The notes beneath the pieces were generated by a model. It searched no databases and was not told the origin of the DNA. It was given only the letters and a program-made list of their open reading frames with translations. The translations under genes and the position numbers were made by a program. A DNA stretch of 46,948 nt from Bacillota bacterium (lineage in GTDB: Bacteria; Bacillota; Clostridia; Clostridiales; Clostridiaceae). Shown here piece after piece: positions 16,200 to 26,432 of this stretch; position 1 is the stretch's first letter; each line of letters opens with the position of its first letter. Location: NCBI GenBank assembly GCA_021781745.1, contig JAJXWH010000040.1:1-46948 (forward strand), given 5' to 3'.

Positions 16200-17285
16200 A
16201 TGAATATATTATATATTAACCGAGGCATGGGACTCGGTGGAGTTGAAAAATGTATAGTTCAACTTTCTAAAGTATTAAGTAAGGACAATAAAATTGTAGT
16301 TGCCAGCATGGGAGGACAATTAACTGAAGAATTAAAAAAACTGAATATTAAACACTATAACATTATAAATACTGATTCTAAAAATCCATTTGACATATTA
16401 AATAACTTGAACGTGATTTATAAGATAGTCAAAAAAGAAAATATAGAAATAATACATAGTCATCATAGGATGACAACATTGCTAGCAAAAATAGTATCTA
16501 AAATTGCAAAAGTTAAGATTATACATACTCAACATCTATGTATAGAAGATAAATTTGAATTAACTAATTTATCTTTAAAAAATATGCAAATAATAACTGT
16601 AAGTGAAGCGTCTAAAAGGATATTAATTGAAAAAGCAGGTTTAGAGGAAAAATATATAACTACAATTTATAATACAATAGAAACTACTTCTAATAATAAA
16701 ATAGTAGACAGTAAACTTTTAGAGTTAAAGGAAGAGGGGTACTTTATTGTAGCTCAAATCAGCAGAATCATAGATTATAAGGGAGTTTATGATTTTGTCG
16801 AAGTAGCAAGAAAAACATGTATAGAAAATGAAAAAATAAGATTTTTATTAATAGGGGACGGACCAGAGTTTACTAATATAAAAGAAACTGTTGAAAAAGA
16901 AAAATTAGAAAAGTGCATATATTTGCTGGGACCAAAAGATAATATAATTGAGCACTTAAAATATATAGATTTATTACTTTTATGTTCTTATATAGAAGGA
17001 CTTCCTCTAACACCATTAGAAGCCTTTTCACAAGGTGTCCCAGTTATAGCTACTAATATCGACGGCACCAACGAAGAAATAGAAAACGAATATAATGGCT
17101 ATTTAGTAGAAACTAAAGATGTAGACGGATTTACAGAAAAGATACTTCAATTATATAACGAAAAGGAAAAGTATAGCAAAATGAAAGATAATTGTATAGA
17201 AACATTTAATACTAAGTTTAATAATGAAATATATTTTAGATTGCATGAAAAGATATATAAGAAACTTTTAGGCAAGGTGAAATAA
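16200..17285 (+). CDS. GT4-family glycosyltransferase
   Basis: 361 aa GT-B enzyme. N-terminal domain begins YINRGMGLGGVEKCIVQLSKVL (acceptor side, gly-rich loop). The C-terminal donor domain has ISRIIDYKGVYDFVEVA, LLIGDGPEFTNI and the nucleotide-sugar site EGLPLTPLEAFSQGVPVIATNIDGTNEEI, with the E-x7-E pattern of retaining GT4 enzymes. Cytoplasmic, adds one sugar to the lipid-linked repeat; donor unknown. Begins with AAGGAGAG, 28 nt after a terminator, so its expression depends on read-through or on a weak promoter in 16082-16127. Confidence 0.9.
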   Translation: MNILYINRGMGLGGVEKCIVQLSKVLSKDNKIVVASMGGQLTEELKKLNIKHYNIINTDSKNPFDILNNLNVIYKIVKKENIEIIHSHHRMTTLLAKIVSKIAKVKIIHTQHLCIEDKFELTNLSLKNMQIITVSEASKRILIEKAGLEEKYITTIYNTIETTSNNKIVDSKLLELKEEGYFIVAQISRIIDYKGVYDFVEVARKTCIENEKIRFLLIGDGPEFTNIKETVEKEKLEKCIYLLGPKDNIIEHLKYIDLLLLCSYIEGLPLTPLEAFSQGVPVIATNIDGTNEEIENEYNGYLVETKDVDGFTEKILQLYNEKEKYSKMKDNCIETFNTKFNNEIYFRLHEKIYKKLLGKVK

Positions 17286-17290
17286 AAAAG

Positions 17291-17845
17291 ATGATAGGAA
17301 AAAGTATCAAATATTTTAAATCTTTATTAAGAATTGTAGTATTAAAACTTAGATATAAAAGTAAACTAAAGTTTAAATTTACTGGGATTAAATCACTTTA
17401 TATAGGAAAAGGAGTAAGAGTAATAATCAGTAAGGGAAATACATTATATTTCGGAAATAATATTTATATTGATGATTATTGCAGCTTTGAGTGTATTAAA
17501 GGAAATATATATGTAGGAGATAATACATTTTTCAATACCAATAATAAAATTGTATCATTAAAAAAAATTAATATAGGAGAAAATTGTTTGTTTGGACCTA
17601 ACGTTGGAATTTTTGATCATGACCATAATTTTAAGAATAATGACTTACCTATAATTCAGCAGGGGTATAGCACAAAAGAAATAATAATAGGAAATGATAT
17701 CTGGGTTGGGTGCAATAGTACAATAACTAGGGGAGTAAGAATAGGAGATAAAGTAGTTATTGCTGCTAATTCAGTAGTTACTAAGGAAATTATTAATAAA
17801 GGTGTATATGGTGGAGTACCATGTAAATTTATAAAGGACATATAA
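17291..17845 (+). CDS. Left-handed beta-helix acyltransferase (WbbJ/NodL/LacA-like)
   Basis: 184 aa with hexapeptide repeats through the middle and C-terminus (IYIGKGVRVIIS, NIYVGDNTFF, INIGENCLFGPNVGI, IIIGNDIWVGCNSTITRGVRIGDKVVIAANSVVT). FDHDHNF near residue 115 supplies the catalytic His typical of sugar O-acetyltransferases, and the end (GGVPCKFIKDI) is the family's closing motif. Likely O-acetylates a sugar of the repeat unit using acetyl-CoA. It starts 5 nt after the GT4 gene. The acyl donor is inferred. Confidence 0.88.
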   Translation: MIGKSIKYFKSLLRIVVLKLRYKSKLKFKFTGIKSLYIGKGVRVIISKGNTLYFGNNIYIDDYCSFECIKGNIYVGDNTFFNTNNKIVSLKKINIGENCLFGPNVGIFDHDHNFKNNDLPIIQQGYSTKEIIIGNDIWVGCNSTITRGVRIGDKVVIAANSVVTKEIINKGVYGGVPCKFIKDI

Positions 17846-17995
17846 AAGATAATACATATAAAACATAACATTATGGATAGACTATAAATAAAGCATCCTA
17901 GAGTTGAATTTATTCTTTAATATATAACATAACTACTAGATTTTTAAGCTAAGTTATATATAAGCATAAATAAATAATTCAGAAGGGAGTAAGTA

Positions 17996-19213
17996 ATGTT
18001 TTTTATTTTAAGTGTATTATTTGATATTTTTATTTTTCAAAATTGTTTGGTTGCACATATTCCTATAGTAAGCTATATTGATGAATCATTCACATTTTTT
18101 TTAATTCTTTCAAGCATAATTTTTATAGCAAATAGAAAAAATCATATTTCATTATATTCTAGTGAAATAAAAGTGATTTTATTGTTTTTTATTCTATTAT
18201 TTGCTGGAATAATGGGAAATTTTTTGCATAATATTCAACCAGAAAAGATCGCAATTTATAAAGATGTTTTAGCTATAAGTAAGTTTGTAGTTTGTTACAT
18301 TGGGACATTAATTGTATCAAATAATATAGATAAAGATTTATTAGTTAGAAAAATTGCTAGTAGGTCAAGGATATATTTAACAGTAATATTTATTTTTCTA
18401 ATTATTAATTTAATTCACGATATTGGAATGTCAATGGATGTACGATATGGAATTAGGAGTTATAAATTTTTATATGAACATCCAACTTACTTGGTATCTT
18501 CAGTAGTTATAATGCTATGTACTATTTTGAGTGATGATAAAAAAAATTTTGATAATTTCATTGTTTTTGAAGCAATATCTATATTGTTTTTTTCTTTAAG
18601 AAATAAAGCGTTCGTATTTATTATAGGCTACTTATTTATGAAAATAGTAATGAAATATGCTAAAACTATAAAAATACGTTATATTTTAATTCTTGCTGTA
18701 ATAGGTATTTTCTCAACCTATAACAAGATAATGGTGTATGCTTCATATTATCTTACAGCGGCCCGTCCGGCGTTATTTATTGTAGGATTTATGTTAGCAA
18801 ATAGATATTTTCCCTTTGGAAGTGGTTTTGGAACCTTTGCTTCAGAAATATCTGGTGATTATTATTCGCCAATATATTTTGAATATGGAATAAATGTAGT
18901 TAGTGGGTTAGAGGAAACTTCTCATTCTTATATTGGAGATACTTTCTGGCCTTACATCTATGGACAATTTGGATTTTTAGGATTAATTTCTTTTTTACTA
19001 ATACTTTTATACATATTTAAATCATTACAAAATAGATATGATTATGATAAAAGAACTCAATCTGCTGCCTTTCTATTGTTGCTTTATATTCTTATCGCAT
19101 CAACTGCTGAGGCTATATTTACGGATGTAACAGGTTGTTTTAGTTTTGCGGTTATTGCAGGCTATTTGGGAAATAATAGTATTATTTACAATTCTCAAAA
19201 AGGTTGTGAATAA
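17996..19213 (+). CDS. wzy: O-antigen polymerase/ligase-like membrane protein (Wzy)
   Basis: 405 aa, about ten to eleven hydrophobic helices with a larger extracytoplasmic loop around residues 275-310 (GSGFGTFASEISGDYYSPIYFEYGI and GLEETSHSYIGDTFWPYIYGQFG). This topology and the SHSYIGDTFWP-type loop suit the Wzy/O-antigen ligase superfamily, which polymerises undecaprenyl-linked repeats on the outer face. Wzy proteins have little sequence conservation, so the call rests on topology and on the cluster having flippase, priming transferase and chain-length genes but no other polymerase. Preceded by a 150-nt AT-rich gap with a weak hairpin and an AGAAGGGAG ribosome site. Confidence 0.82.
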   Translation: MFFILSVLFDIFIFQNCLVAHIPIVSYIDESFTFFLILSSIIFIANRKNHISLYSSEIKVILLFFILLFAGIMGNFLHNIQPEKIAIYKDVLAISKFVVCYIGTLIVSNNIDKDLLVRKIASRSRIYLTVIFIFLIINLIHDIGMSMDVRYGIRSYKFLYEHPTYLVSSVVIMLCTILSDDKKNFDNFIVFEAISILFFSLRNKAFVFIIGYLFMKIVMKYAKTIKIRYILILAVIGIFSTYNKIMVYASYYLTAARPALFIVGFMLANRYFPFGSGFGTFASEISGDYYSPIYFEYGINVVSGLEETSHSYIGDTFWPYIYGQFGFLGLISFLLILLYIFKSLQNRYDYDKRTQSAAFLLLLYILIASTAEAIFTDVTGCFSFAVIAGYLGNNSIIYNSQKGCE

Positions 19214-19261
19214 TACTGAATATATTAATTAATTTACTTTTATACAGAAGGAAAGATTGTC

Positions 19262-20395
19262 ATGGAAACTAAAACATTAAGAGTGCTCCAAGTTGTGGAC
19301 TCATTAGGGGCAGGGGGAATTCAAGCCTTTATATTAAACATCAACAGAAACATAAATTTAGATAAAATTAAATTTGATTATGTAGTTTATAGAAATAAAA
19401 ATGAAAGAGAATTTTATGATGAAAGCGTTGAAAAAATGGGGGGGAATATAATATGCTTGCAACAAAATAAAGGTATTAAAAGAATAAAATCCTTTATAGA
19501 CTTATACAAGTTACAAAAAGAAAAAAAATATAAAGTGGTACATATTCATGGAGATCGTGCAAAAAGCTTTTTTGAAGCAGTTGTTTTTAAACTATGCAAG
19601 ACACCCAAAATAATAATGCATTCACATAATGATAGAATGAGTAAGGATAAAAAATTATATTATTTACATCTAGGAATGCAAAATATTATTAAGCATCTCT
19701 GGAAATATACTGTTAACTATGAATTTGCATGTTCAAGTAATGCTGCAGAGTGGATGTTTGCTGACTCAGATATAAATGATTCCAAAGCACAGGTAATAAA
19801 CAATGGTATTGATGAACAAAAGTTTATTTTTAATGAAGAAATAAGACAAAAATACCGAAAGAAGCTTAATATCCAGGAAAAGTTTGTTATAGCTCATGTA
19901 GGACGTTTTAGTTATCAAAAAAATCATAATTTTTTAATTGATATTTTTAATTCTGTTATTAAACGATATAGTGATTCAGTTTTGTTATTAGTTGGTGAAG
20001 GAGAATTAAAAGAAGAAATTATAGAAAAAGTTAAGAACTTAAAGCTACAGGATAAAGTAATATTCTACGGTCTTTCTAATGAAATTCATAATATACTGCA
20101 GGCAGCTGATATATTTGTTTTTCCATCTCATTTTGAAGGATTGCCTGTTGTTGGAATAGAAGTTCAAGCTTCAGGTTTAATGACCATTGCATCCGATACT
20201 ATAAGTGATGAAGTTAAAATTACTGATTACTGGGCATCAGTACCTTTAAGTAAATCATGTGAAGAGTGGGCTGAAATCATTTTAAAGTATAAAGATGGAT
20301 ATATTCGCAAAGATACTTCAAAAGAAATTATAGATTCTGGATTTAGTGCGAGGCAAATATCAAAAAAATTGGAAAATTTATATATTAATAAATAA
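19262..20395 (+). CDS. GT4-family glycosyltransferase (EpsF-like)
   Basis: 377 aa. Opens LRVLQVVDSLGAGGIQAFILNINR (gly-rich loop), has VVHIHGDRAKSFFEAVVFK and IIMHSHND for the acceptor domain, and a donor domain with VAHVGRFSYQKNHNFLIDIF, LLLVGEGELKEEI and the nucleotide-sugar site FPSHFEGLPVVGIEVQASG. Here the usual E-x7-E is E-x7-E (EGLPVVGIE), intact. Its closest recognisable type is EpsF of biofilm clusters. RBS AAGGAA. Sugar specificity cannot be read from sequence. Confidence 0.9.
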   Translation: METKTLRVLQVVDSLGAGGIQAFILNINRNINLDKIKFDYVVYRNKNEREFYDESVEKMGGNIICLQQNKGIKRIKSFIDLYKLQKEKKYKVVHIHGDRAKSFFEAVVFKLCKTPKIIMHSHNDRMSKDKKLYYLHLGMQNIIKHLWKYTVNYEFACSSNAAEWMFADSDINDSKAQVINNGIDEQKFIFNEEIRQKYRKKLNIQEKFVIAHVGRFSYQKNHNFLIDIFNSVIKRYSDSVLLLVGEGELKEEIIEKVKNLKLQDKVIFYGLSNEIHNILQAADIFVFPSHFEGLPVVGIEVQASGLMTIASDTISDEVKITDYWASVPLSKSCEEWAEIILKYKDGYIRKDTSKEIIDSGFSARQISKKLENLYINK

Positions 20396-20437
20396 TCTAT
20401 TATAAGAATAATTTAGTGCATTAAGGAGAATAAATAT

Positions 20438-21406
20438 ATGATAAGTATTATTATTCCAGTGTATAATGTTGGAGATTATATTAAGGAATGCTTAGAGAGT
20501 ATATTAATGCAAACCTATAAAGATTTGCAAATAATAATTGTTGATGATGGCTCAACTGATAATACTATTAGTATTGTTAATGAATATAAAGATAAATTTG
20601 AAAACTATACTATACTGCATCAAAAAAATGCAGGGGTTTCTGTTGCAAGAAATACAGCATTTAATCATATAGAAGGAGAATACACAATATATATTGATCC
20701 TGATGATTTTTTAGAATGGGATATGCTTGAAAAAATGCAAAAAGAAGTAGAAGCAAAACAAGTGGATATAGTAATTAGTGAATACTATGTATATTACAAT
20801 GAAAATGATAACAGAAATTATATTGAAAAGTATGATATTGATGCGAGAAAAATCTATAATAACTATTATGTTATAGATATGATGCTAAATTACGAATTAC
20901 AAGGACAGTTATGGAACAAATTGTTTAGAACACAATTATTGAAAGAAATTGAATTTAAATTTGAACCAGGCAGATATATTCAAGATGCGTTTCCAGTTTT
21001 TAAAGCTATATATAATAGTAAGGGAATAAGTTTTATTGATAAGCCGTTGTATTATTATAGGCAAAGAGAAACATCAACAGTTCACAAGAAGAATGCGAAA
21101 TTAGCAGAGGATTATTACTTTGCTATGAGCAGCATAATACATTTTATAAAAGATAAAAATATAAAAGTAAACCAGCAAAGTTTAAAAATATTTAGAATTA
21201 AAGTACTGTCACATTTTATAGCTCATTACACTAATGCCGATGAATCAAACAGCTTAAAAACATTTAGGAATAGTAAATATAATGAATTAAGTGTGAAAAA
21301 TAGAGAATTTTTATTTCTGAATGAGATATGTAAAGAAGATAAAATTAAATTATTTTTATGGAACAGTAATTTATATCCAATACTAAAGAAAATAAAAAAT
21401 AGATAA
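20438..21406 (+). CDS. GT2-family glycosyltransferase
   Basis: 322 aa inverting GT-A enzyme. ISIIIPVYNVGDYIKECLESILMQTYKDLQIIIVDDGSTDNT is the classic N-terminus; the DxD-type metal site is YIDPDDFLEWDMLE near residue 85, and a W-N-K segment (QLWNKLFR) with an aromatic/acidic patch follows near 155-165. The C-terminal 100 residues are basic and helical. It is the only GT2 in the cluster. AAGGAG lies 9 nt before the ATG. Confidence 0.92.
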   Translation: MISIIIPVYNVGDYIKECLESILMQTYKDLQIIIVDDGSTDNTISIVNEYKDKFENYTILHQKNAGVSVARNTAFNHIEGEYTIYIDPDDFLEWDMLEKMQKEVEAKQVDIVISEYYVYYNENDNRNYIEKYDIDARKIYNNYYVIDMMLNYELQGQLWNKLFRTQLLKEIEFKFEPGRYIQDAFPVFKAIYNSKGISFIDKPLYYYRQRETSTVHKKNAKLAEDYYFAMSSIIHFIKDKNIKVNQQSLKIFRIKVLSHFIAHYTNADESNSLKTFRNSKYNELSVKNREFLFLNEICKEDKIKLFLWNSNLYPILKKIKNR

Positions 21407-21468
21407 GTAATAATATTAGCATTTTGACTTGTTATTGTCTTTTATGGATCTTAAAATAAGGAGAAAAT

Positions 21469-22650
21469 ATGAAGATTTGTTTTATAAGCAACACAATTTT
21501 TAACTTAGGAGGAGTTCAAAGAGTTGTCTCTGTTTTAGCTAGTGAATTAAGTAAGGATAATATAGTAGATGTAATTTGTACAGACAATAATTTTAAGATT
21601 AATAGGAAAATGTATAACTTAAGTGATCATGTAAATATAAAATTTAATACAGAATTATTAAATAAAAATTTTGTAAACAAAGTAATTTGTAAAACTTCCA
21701 GAGAAATTAATTTGATTACAGGAATTCTAAATAATTCAGTTATGGACGATATACTAACATATGCATATTATCCAAATGAAGTTCAAAATAAATTTGTAGA
21801 TTACATAAATAAGCAAAATTATGATGTTGTTATTGGCGTTGAAGGTTACTTTAGTTTACTTCTTGGGAAAATATCCGATAAATTAAATGCCAAAACTATA
21901 GGCTGGCAGCACAATTCTTATGATGCATATTTAAATAATAAAGATAGATATTATTGGAAACAAAATGAATTATTTAAAAAATATATACCAAAGCTTGATA
22001 AATACATAGTTCTAACAAACGATGATAAAACTAAATATAAAGAAAGACTAAACATAGATTGTAATGTAATATACAACCCTTTAAGCTTTGAATGTAATAT
22101 TAAATGTTCCTGCAGAGAAAAAAATATTATCTTTGTTGGCCGACTAATGAAAGAGCAGAAAGGATTAGATTTACTCATAGATGCCTTTAATATAATATAT
22201 AAAGAAAATAAAGAATGGAAGCTGAAAATTGTAGGAGATGGACCTGATAGAGAAGCTCTTATTGATAATATAAATAAATATAATCTTCTGAATAGTGTCA
22301 TATTGATAGGGCAAAGTGATGATGTAAAAAAATATTATTTAGATTCAAGTATTTTTGTTTCAACTTCTAGATGGGAAGGCTTTGGTCTATCTATTACGGA
22401 AGCAATGGAGTGCGGACTACCAGTTGTAGCTTTCAATAATTCAGGTCCAAGAGAGATAATAAATAAACCAAACATAAATGGAGTATTAGTAGATGGACAT
22501 GATTATAAACAATTTGCTTATGAAGTTATAAAATTAATTAAAGATGATAGTAAGAGAAAGATGATGTCAATAGAGAGCATAAATAGAGCAAAAGATTTTA
22601 AAACAGGCAACATTGTTAAACAATGGAAAGAAGTTATAGAAAAATTATAA
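21469..22650 (+). CDS. GT4-family glycosyltransferase (third GT4 of the cluster)
   Basis: 393 aa. N-terminus KICFISNTIFNLGGVQRVVSVLASEL; donor domain IIFVGRLMKEQKGLDLLIDAF, LKIVGDGPDREALI and STSRWEGFGLSITEAMECGLPVVAFNNSGPREI, the complete GT4 donor site with E-x7-E. A lysine-rich connector is near residue 170-190. It lies directly before the flippase, 14 nt apart. Sugar unknown. Confidence 0.91.
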   Translation: MKICFISNTIFNLGGVQRVVSVLASELSKDNIVDVICTDNNFKINRKMYNLSDHVNIKFNTELLNKNFVNKVICKTSREINLITGILNNSVMDDILTYAYYPNEVQNKFVDYINKQNYDVVIGVEGYFSLLLGKISDKLNAKTIGWQHNSYDAYLNNKDRYYWKQNELFKKYIPKLDKYIVLTNDDKTKYKERLNIDCNVIYNPLSFECNIKCSCREKNIIFVGRLMKEQKGLDLLIDAFNIIYKENKEWKLKIVGDGPDREALIDNINKYNLLNSVILIGQSDDVKKYYLDSSIFVSTSRWEGFGLSITEAMECGLPVVAFNNSGPREIINKPNINGVLVDGHDYKQFAYEVIKLIKDDSKRKMMSIESINRAKDFKTGNIVKQWKEVIEKL

Positions 22651-22664
22651 ACTTTGGAGGAAAG

Positions 22665-24095
22665 ATGAAAGAATATTCAAATCTTAAAAATGGAATAATA
22701 ATTACATTCATTGCTAAATATAGCAATGTTTTTGCACAATTACTTATTAATTCAGTATTAGCTAGATTATTATTGCCATCTGATTTTGGAATTATTGCAG
22801 TAATATCTGTATTTATTTCTTTTTTTAACATGTTAGGAGATATGGGGATTGGTCCAGCAATTATACAGAATAAAGCCTTAGATGAAAAGGAAGTATGTGA
22901 TATATTTAAATTTTCAGTAATTGCCGCCTTTGTTATTGCAATAGGATTTTATTTCTTTTCTTATTTTATAGCTTTTTTTTATAATGACAGGATATACGTA
23001 AGATTAGGAGAATTATTATCTATTTCAGTATTTTTTTCAATATGTACAATTGTCCCAAATGCAATATTATATAAGGAACAAAAATTTAAAGAAGTTGGAT
23101 TAATTAATATTATTGTTAATGTAGTTGTTGGAATTTTTACAATAACACTTGCATTTAAAGGTTTTTCTTATTATTCACTAGTTTTCGATTCAATTTTAAA
23201 AAGTATATTTATATTTTTGTTATGCTTTAGAGCATGCAAAATAAGAATAGAAAAAGGATATTCAAATAATTCTATAGAAAAAATAAAAAATTATTCAAGC
23301 TTTCAATTCCTGTTTAATTTCATAAACTATTTTACTAGAAACTTAGATAACATATTAGTAGGGAAGTATTTAGGTGCATCTACACTAGGGTATTATGATA
23401 AATCCTATAAACTTATGCTTTACCCAGTGCAGAATTTAACTAACGTAATTACACCTGTGCTTCATCCAGTTTTATCAAATTATCAAAATGAAAAAGATTT
23501 AATTTATAATACCTATATTAAAGTGATTAAGGTTCTCGCGTATTTGGGAATATTTGTATCAGTATACTGTTTTTTTACGGCTTATGAGATAATTAGGATT
23601 GTTTATGGTCCAAAATGGGATGAATCAATACCAATTTTTAGAATACTTTCAATATCAATAGTAATTCAAATGGTATTATCAAGTATAGGGTCAATCTTTC
23701 AGGCTACTGGATATGTAAATAAGCTATTTTCTACTGGCGTAGTATCAGCATTTTTTACAGTAATTGCTATAGTTACAGGTATTATAAGTAAAAGTTTAAT
23801 AGTATTATCTATAGGGCTGGTTATAGCATTCATATTGAATTTTTTTCAATGTTTTTATGTATTATTGACTCACGTATTTCAACGAAGTTTTATTGTGTTT
23901 TTAATGGATTTAAAGAATGCGTTAATTATTGGTATTTTAATGATTGTTGGATATATACTTACAAGCAAGGTAGGTATAAATAATGTATTAATAAGTGCAG
24001 TATTTAAATTAATTCTGGGAATTATTACATATGCTATAGGATTATATATTACACAAGAATATAAACTATTAAAAAAAGTTATTCTGAGAAAATAG
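22665..24095 (+). CDS. wzx: Lipid-linked oligosaccharide flippase (Wzx, WzxC/TuaB-like)
   Basis: 476 aa, 12-14 transmembrane helices. ARLLLPSDFGIIAVISVFISFFNMLGDMGIGPAIIQ near residue 30-65 is characteristic of the WzxC/TuaB subgroup of MOP flippases; TRNLDNILVGKYLGASTLGYYDKSYKLMLYP near 230 is a second conserved block. It moves undecaprenyl-linked repeats across the membrane for the polymerase. The ATG at 22665, behind GGAGG, is preferred over an upstream in-frame ATG inside the glycosyltransferase gene. Last gene of the cluster, followed by a terminator. Confidence 0.91.
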   Translation: MKEYSNLKNGIIITFIAKYSNVFAQLLINSVLARLLLPSDFGIIAVISVFISFFNMLGDMGIGPAIIQNKALDEKEVCDIFKFSVIAAFVIAIGFYFFSYFIAFFYNDRIYVRLGELLSISVFFSICTIVPNAILYKEQKFKEVGLINIIVNVVVGIFTITLAFKGFSYYSLVFDSILKSIFIFLLCFRACKIRIEKGYSNNSIEKIKNYSSFQFLFNFINYFTRNLDNILVGKYLGASTLGYYDKSYKLMLYPVQNLTNVITPVLHPVLSNYQNEKDLIYNTYIKVIKVLAYLGIFVSVYCFFTAYEIIRIVYGPKWDESIPIFRILSISIVIQMVLSSIGSIFQATGYVNKLFSTGVVSAFFTVIAIVTGIISKSLIVLSIGLVIAFILNFFQCFYVLLTHVFQRSFIVFLMDLKNALIIGILMIVGYILTSKVGINNVLISAVFKLILGIITYAIGLYITQEYKLLKKVILRK

Positions 24096-24166
24096 TACCA
24101 TAGGAAAGTAACTCTAGTTTTTTGAATAATAAAACTAGTTTTGAGATATATAAATATAATTTAGAG

Positions 24167-24206
24167 TGCTCTATTATTATGAAGTATAGTAATAGAGCAT
24201 TTTTTT
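24167..24206 (+). terminator. Rho-independent terminator ending the polysaccharide cluster
   Basis: 10-bp perfect stem TGCTCTATTA / TAATAGAGCA (24167-24176 with 24190-24199), 13-nt loop, followed by seven T. Confidence 0.9.
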
Positions 24207-24378
24207 AGCTTTAAAACTTTATATTTTACTTTATTCATATCTATATGAAGATAAATTATGGGCATAATATCTATAAGGTTAAGGTGCAATTAAAAAGAAA
24301 AATAATCATGGCATTTTAGAATTGTTATTTTCTTATTATGTGTATAAGGTGAAATTTAAAGATAGGAGTTTAAGAAAA

Positions 24379-26346
24379 ATGAGTTTGATAGAGCTAAAAG
24401 ATATTAGTAAGTATTATAAATTAAAAGGCAGTGAAAAATTTTATGCATTAAAACATATAAATATATCCCTAAAAAATGGTGAATTAGTATCTATCATTGG
24501 TGAATCAGGAAGTGGTAAGTCTACCTTGATGAATCTAATTGGAGGTTTAGACTCAAATTACAGTGGAGAAATATTTGTAAATGGCATAAATATTAAAAAA
24601 CTAAGAAAAAAAGAACTTGATAAATATAGAAAAAATGAAGTTGGATTTATATTTCAAAGTTTTAACTTAATAGGACATCTATCTGTTTTAGATAATGTAT
24701 CAATAGCAATGACATTATCTAATGTTAGAAAAAGGGAAAAGATAAAACGCGCAAAAGAAATACTAACAGAACTTGGTTTGGAAAAACATATTAATAAAAA
24801 ACCGAATCAATTATCAGGAGGACAAAAGCAGAGAGTTGCTATTGCAAGAGCATTAATTAATAACCCAGAAATAATTGTTGCCGATGAACCAACAGGTAGT
24901 TTAGACTCAAAAACTACTATGCAGGTTTTAGAAATCATGAAGAAGATTGCACAAAAAGGAAAACTTGTAATAATGGTTACTCATTCCGAACAAGTTGCAT
25001 CCTCTTCAAGTAGAATAATTAAAATAGAAGATGGTGAAATTATTGATAATAGGAAAATATCACAATTATATAACATAAATAATGATGAAAGACAAATTCA
25101 AATTAATAAACAAAAACAATATTTGAATATTTTTTCATCAATAAAATTAGCACTTATTAACATGAAGGAAAAATTCTCTCGTAATTTATTGGTTTCTTTA
25201 GGAAGCAGTATTGGAATAATGAGTATAATACTAATGTTATCATTTGGTAATGGAATAAAAAACTATTTTAACAAAACTATGAGCAGCTATGTAAACCCTT
25301 TGGTTGTAGCTGTTAATATGCCAAGTGAGGATAATGAAAATGTTAACTTAGATGTTGCTACAGTACAAAGACCAGATGTAAATTCAACTAAGCCTTTTGA
25401 GGAAAAAGATATTGATACTTTATCTAAAATACAAAATGTATCGTCTATAGAAAGGGGATACACTGTAATTTCAATGGGGGTAAATACATTAATTTATAAT
25501 AACAAAAGTTATAATTTAATGCAGGTTTCAACCATATCATCAAATATAACACCCTCAAATATAGGAAAAGGAGCCTTGCCCAAGGAAGGAGAAATATTAG
25601 TGAATAAAGCTATAAGTGATAAGCTTGGGGAAGACATTATTGGAAAAAAAGTTAGTTTACATATACTTGTAAATTCAAAAGTATTAAATAAAGATTTTAT
25701 TGTGAGTGGAATTTATACGACATCGGGAGGGGATTTAACAGCAGTAATGAGATCTGTTTATTTGAATTATTCAGATTTACAAAAATTATATTCAGATAAT
25801 AATTACACGTTAAAGCCTAATGTAGTATATGTCATCACAAATAATAGTAAATATACATCAGGAATAAAAGAAAAAATTAAAGAACTTGGTTATTCAGAAT
25901 CTTCACAAGAGTTAATGACATCCATGTTTAATCAGATGATAGATATATTAACATATGTATTATCAGGAGTAGCTGCAATTTCTTTAGGAGTATCAGCAAT
26001 TATGATAATAGTAGTTATGTATATAAGTGTTGTAGAAAGAACAAAAGAAATAGGAATAATTAAAGCAATAGGAGCAAGAGCAAAAGATATACGTAGAATT
26101 TTTGTTTCAGAAGCTTTTTTAATAGGAGTCTTTAGTGGGGTAATAGGAATTGCTGGTGCATATTTTGTAGGTAAAGGTATAAATGTTATGTCCAATAAAT
26201 TATTTAATGTTAATTTGGTTTTAATAAAGAGATTATATGGAATCTTTGGGATAGGTGTAAGTATTATAATGAGTACATTAGCAGGGCTATTACCTGCAAA
26301 TAAAGCAGCACGATTAGATCCAGTTGAATCTTTAAGAAGGGAATAA
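24379..26346 (+). CDS. MacB-like ABC exporter, fused ATPase and FtsX-type permease
   Basis: 655 aa. ATPase domain, residues about 1-225: Walker A GESGSGKST, Q-loop FQSFNLIG, signature LSGGQKQRVAIARAL, Walker B IIVADEPTGSLDS, H-loop MVTHS. Membrane part: TM1 about 275-295, a large extracytoplasmic MacB_PCD-type domain (about 300-510), then three TM helices with FtsX motifs (ISVVERTKEIGIIKAIGARAKDIRRIF; LAGLLPANKAARLDPVESLRRE at the end). Such mechanotransmission transporters export peptides or lipoprotein-linked cargo rather than importing. No MacA-type adaptor is adjacent. The ATG at 24379 has ATAGGAG about 10 nt upstream. It is followed at 86 nt by a PrsW-type protease gene, possibly co-transcribed. 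Confidence 0.9.
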   Translation: MSLIELKDISKYYKLKGSEKFYALKHINISLKNGELVSIIGESGSGKSTLMNLIGGLDSNYSGEIFVNGINIKKLRKKELDKYRKNEVGFIFQSFNLIGHLSVLDNVSIAMTLSNVRKREKIKRAKEILTELGLEKHINKKPNQLSGGQKQRVAIARALINNPEIIVADEPTGSLDSKTTMQVLEIMKKIAQKGKLVIMVTHSEQVASSSSRIIKIEDGEIIDNRKISQLYNINNDERQIQINKQKQYLNIFSSIKLALINMKEKFSRNLLVSLGSSIGIMSIILMLSFGNGIKNYFNKTMSSYVNPLVVAVNMPSEDNENVNLDVATVQRPDVNSTKPFEEKDIDTLSKIQNVSSIERGYTVISMGVNTLIYNNKSYNLMQVSTISSNITPSNIGKGALPKEGEILVNKAISDKLGEDIIGKKVSLHILVNSKVLNKDFIVSGIYTTSGGDLTAVMRSVYLNYSDLQKLYSDNNYTLKPNVVYVITNNSKYTSGIKEKIKELGYSESSQELMTSMFNQMIDILTYVLSGVAAISLGVSAIMIIVVMYISVVERTKEIGIIKAIGARAKDIRRIFVSEAFLIGVFSGVIGIAGAYFVGKGINVMSNKLFNVNLVLIKRLYGIFGIGVSIIMSTLAGLLPANKAARLDPVESLRRE

Positions 26347-26432
26347 TAGGAGTTTTTGTTACTAATTCGACAAATTATATTGGTAATCAAAGCTTTTGGA
26401 AAAATAAAGTATGAACTAAGGAGGACAAAGAT

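Noticed and set aside
25932..26390. Minus-strand open frame opposite the exporter gene
   Set aside because: It is a shadow of the strongly conserved FtsX-type coding region and has no ribosome site.
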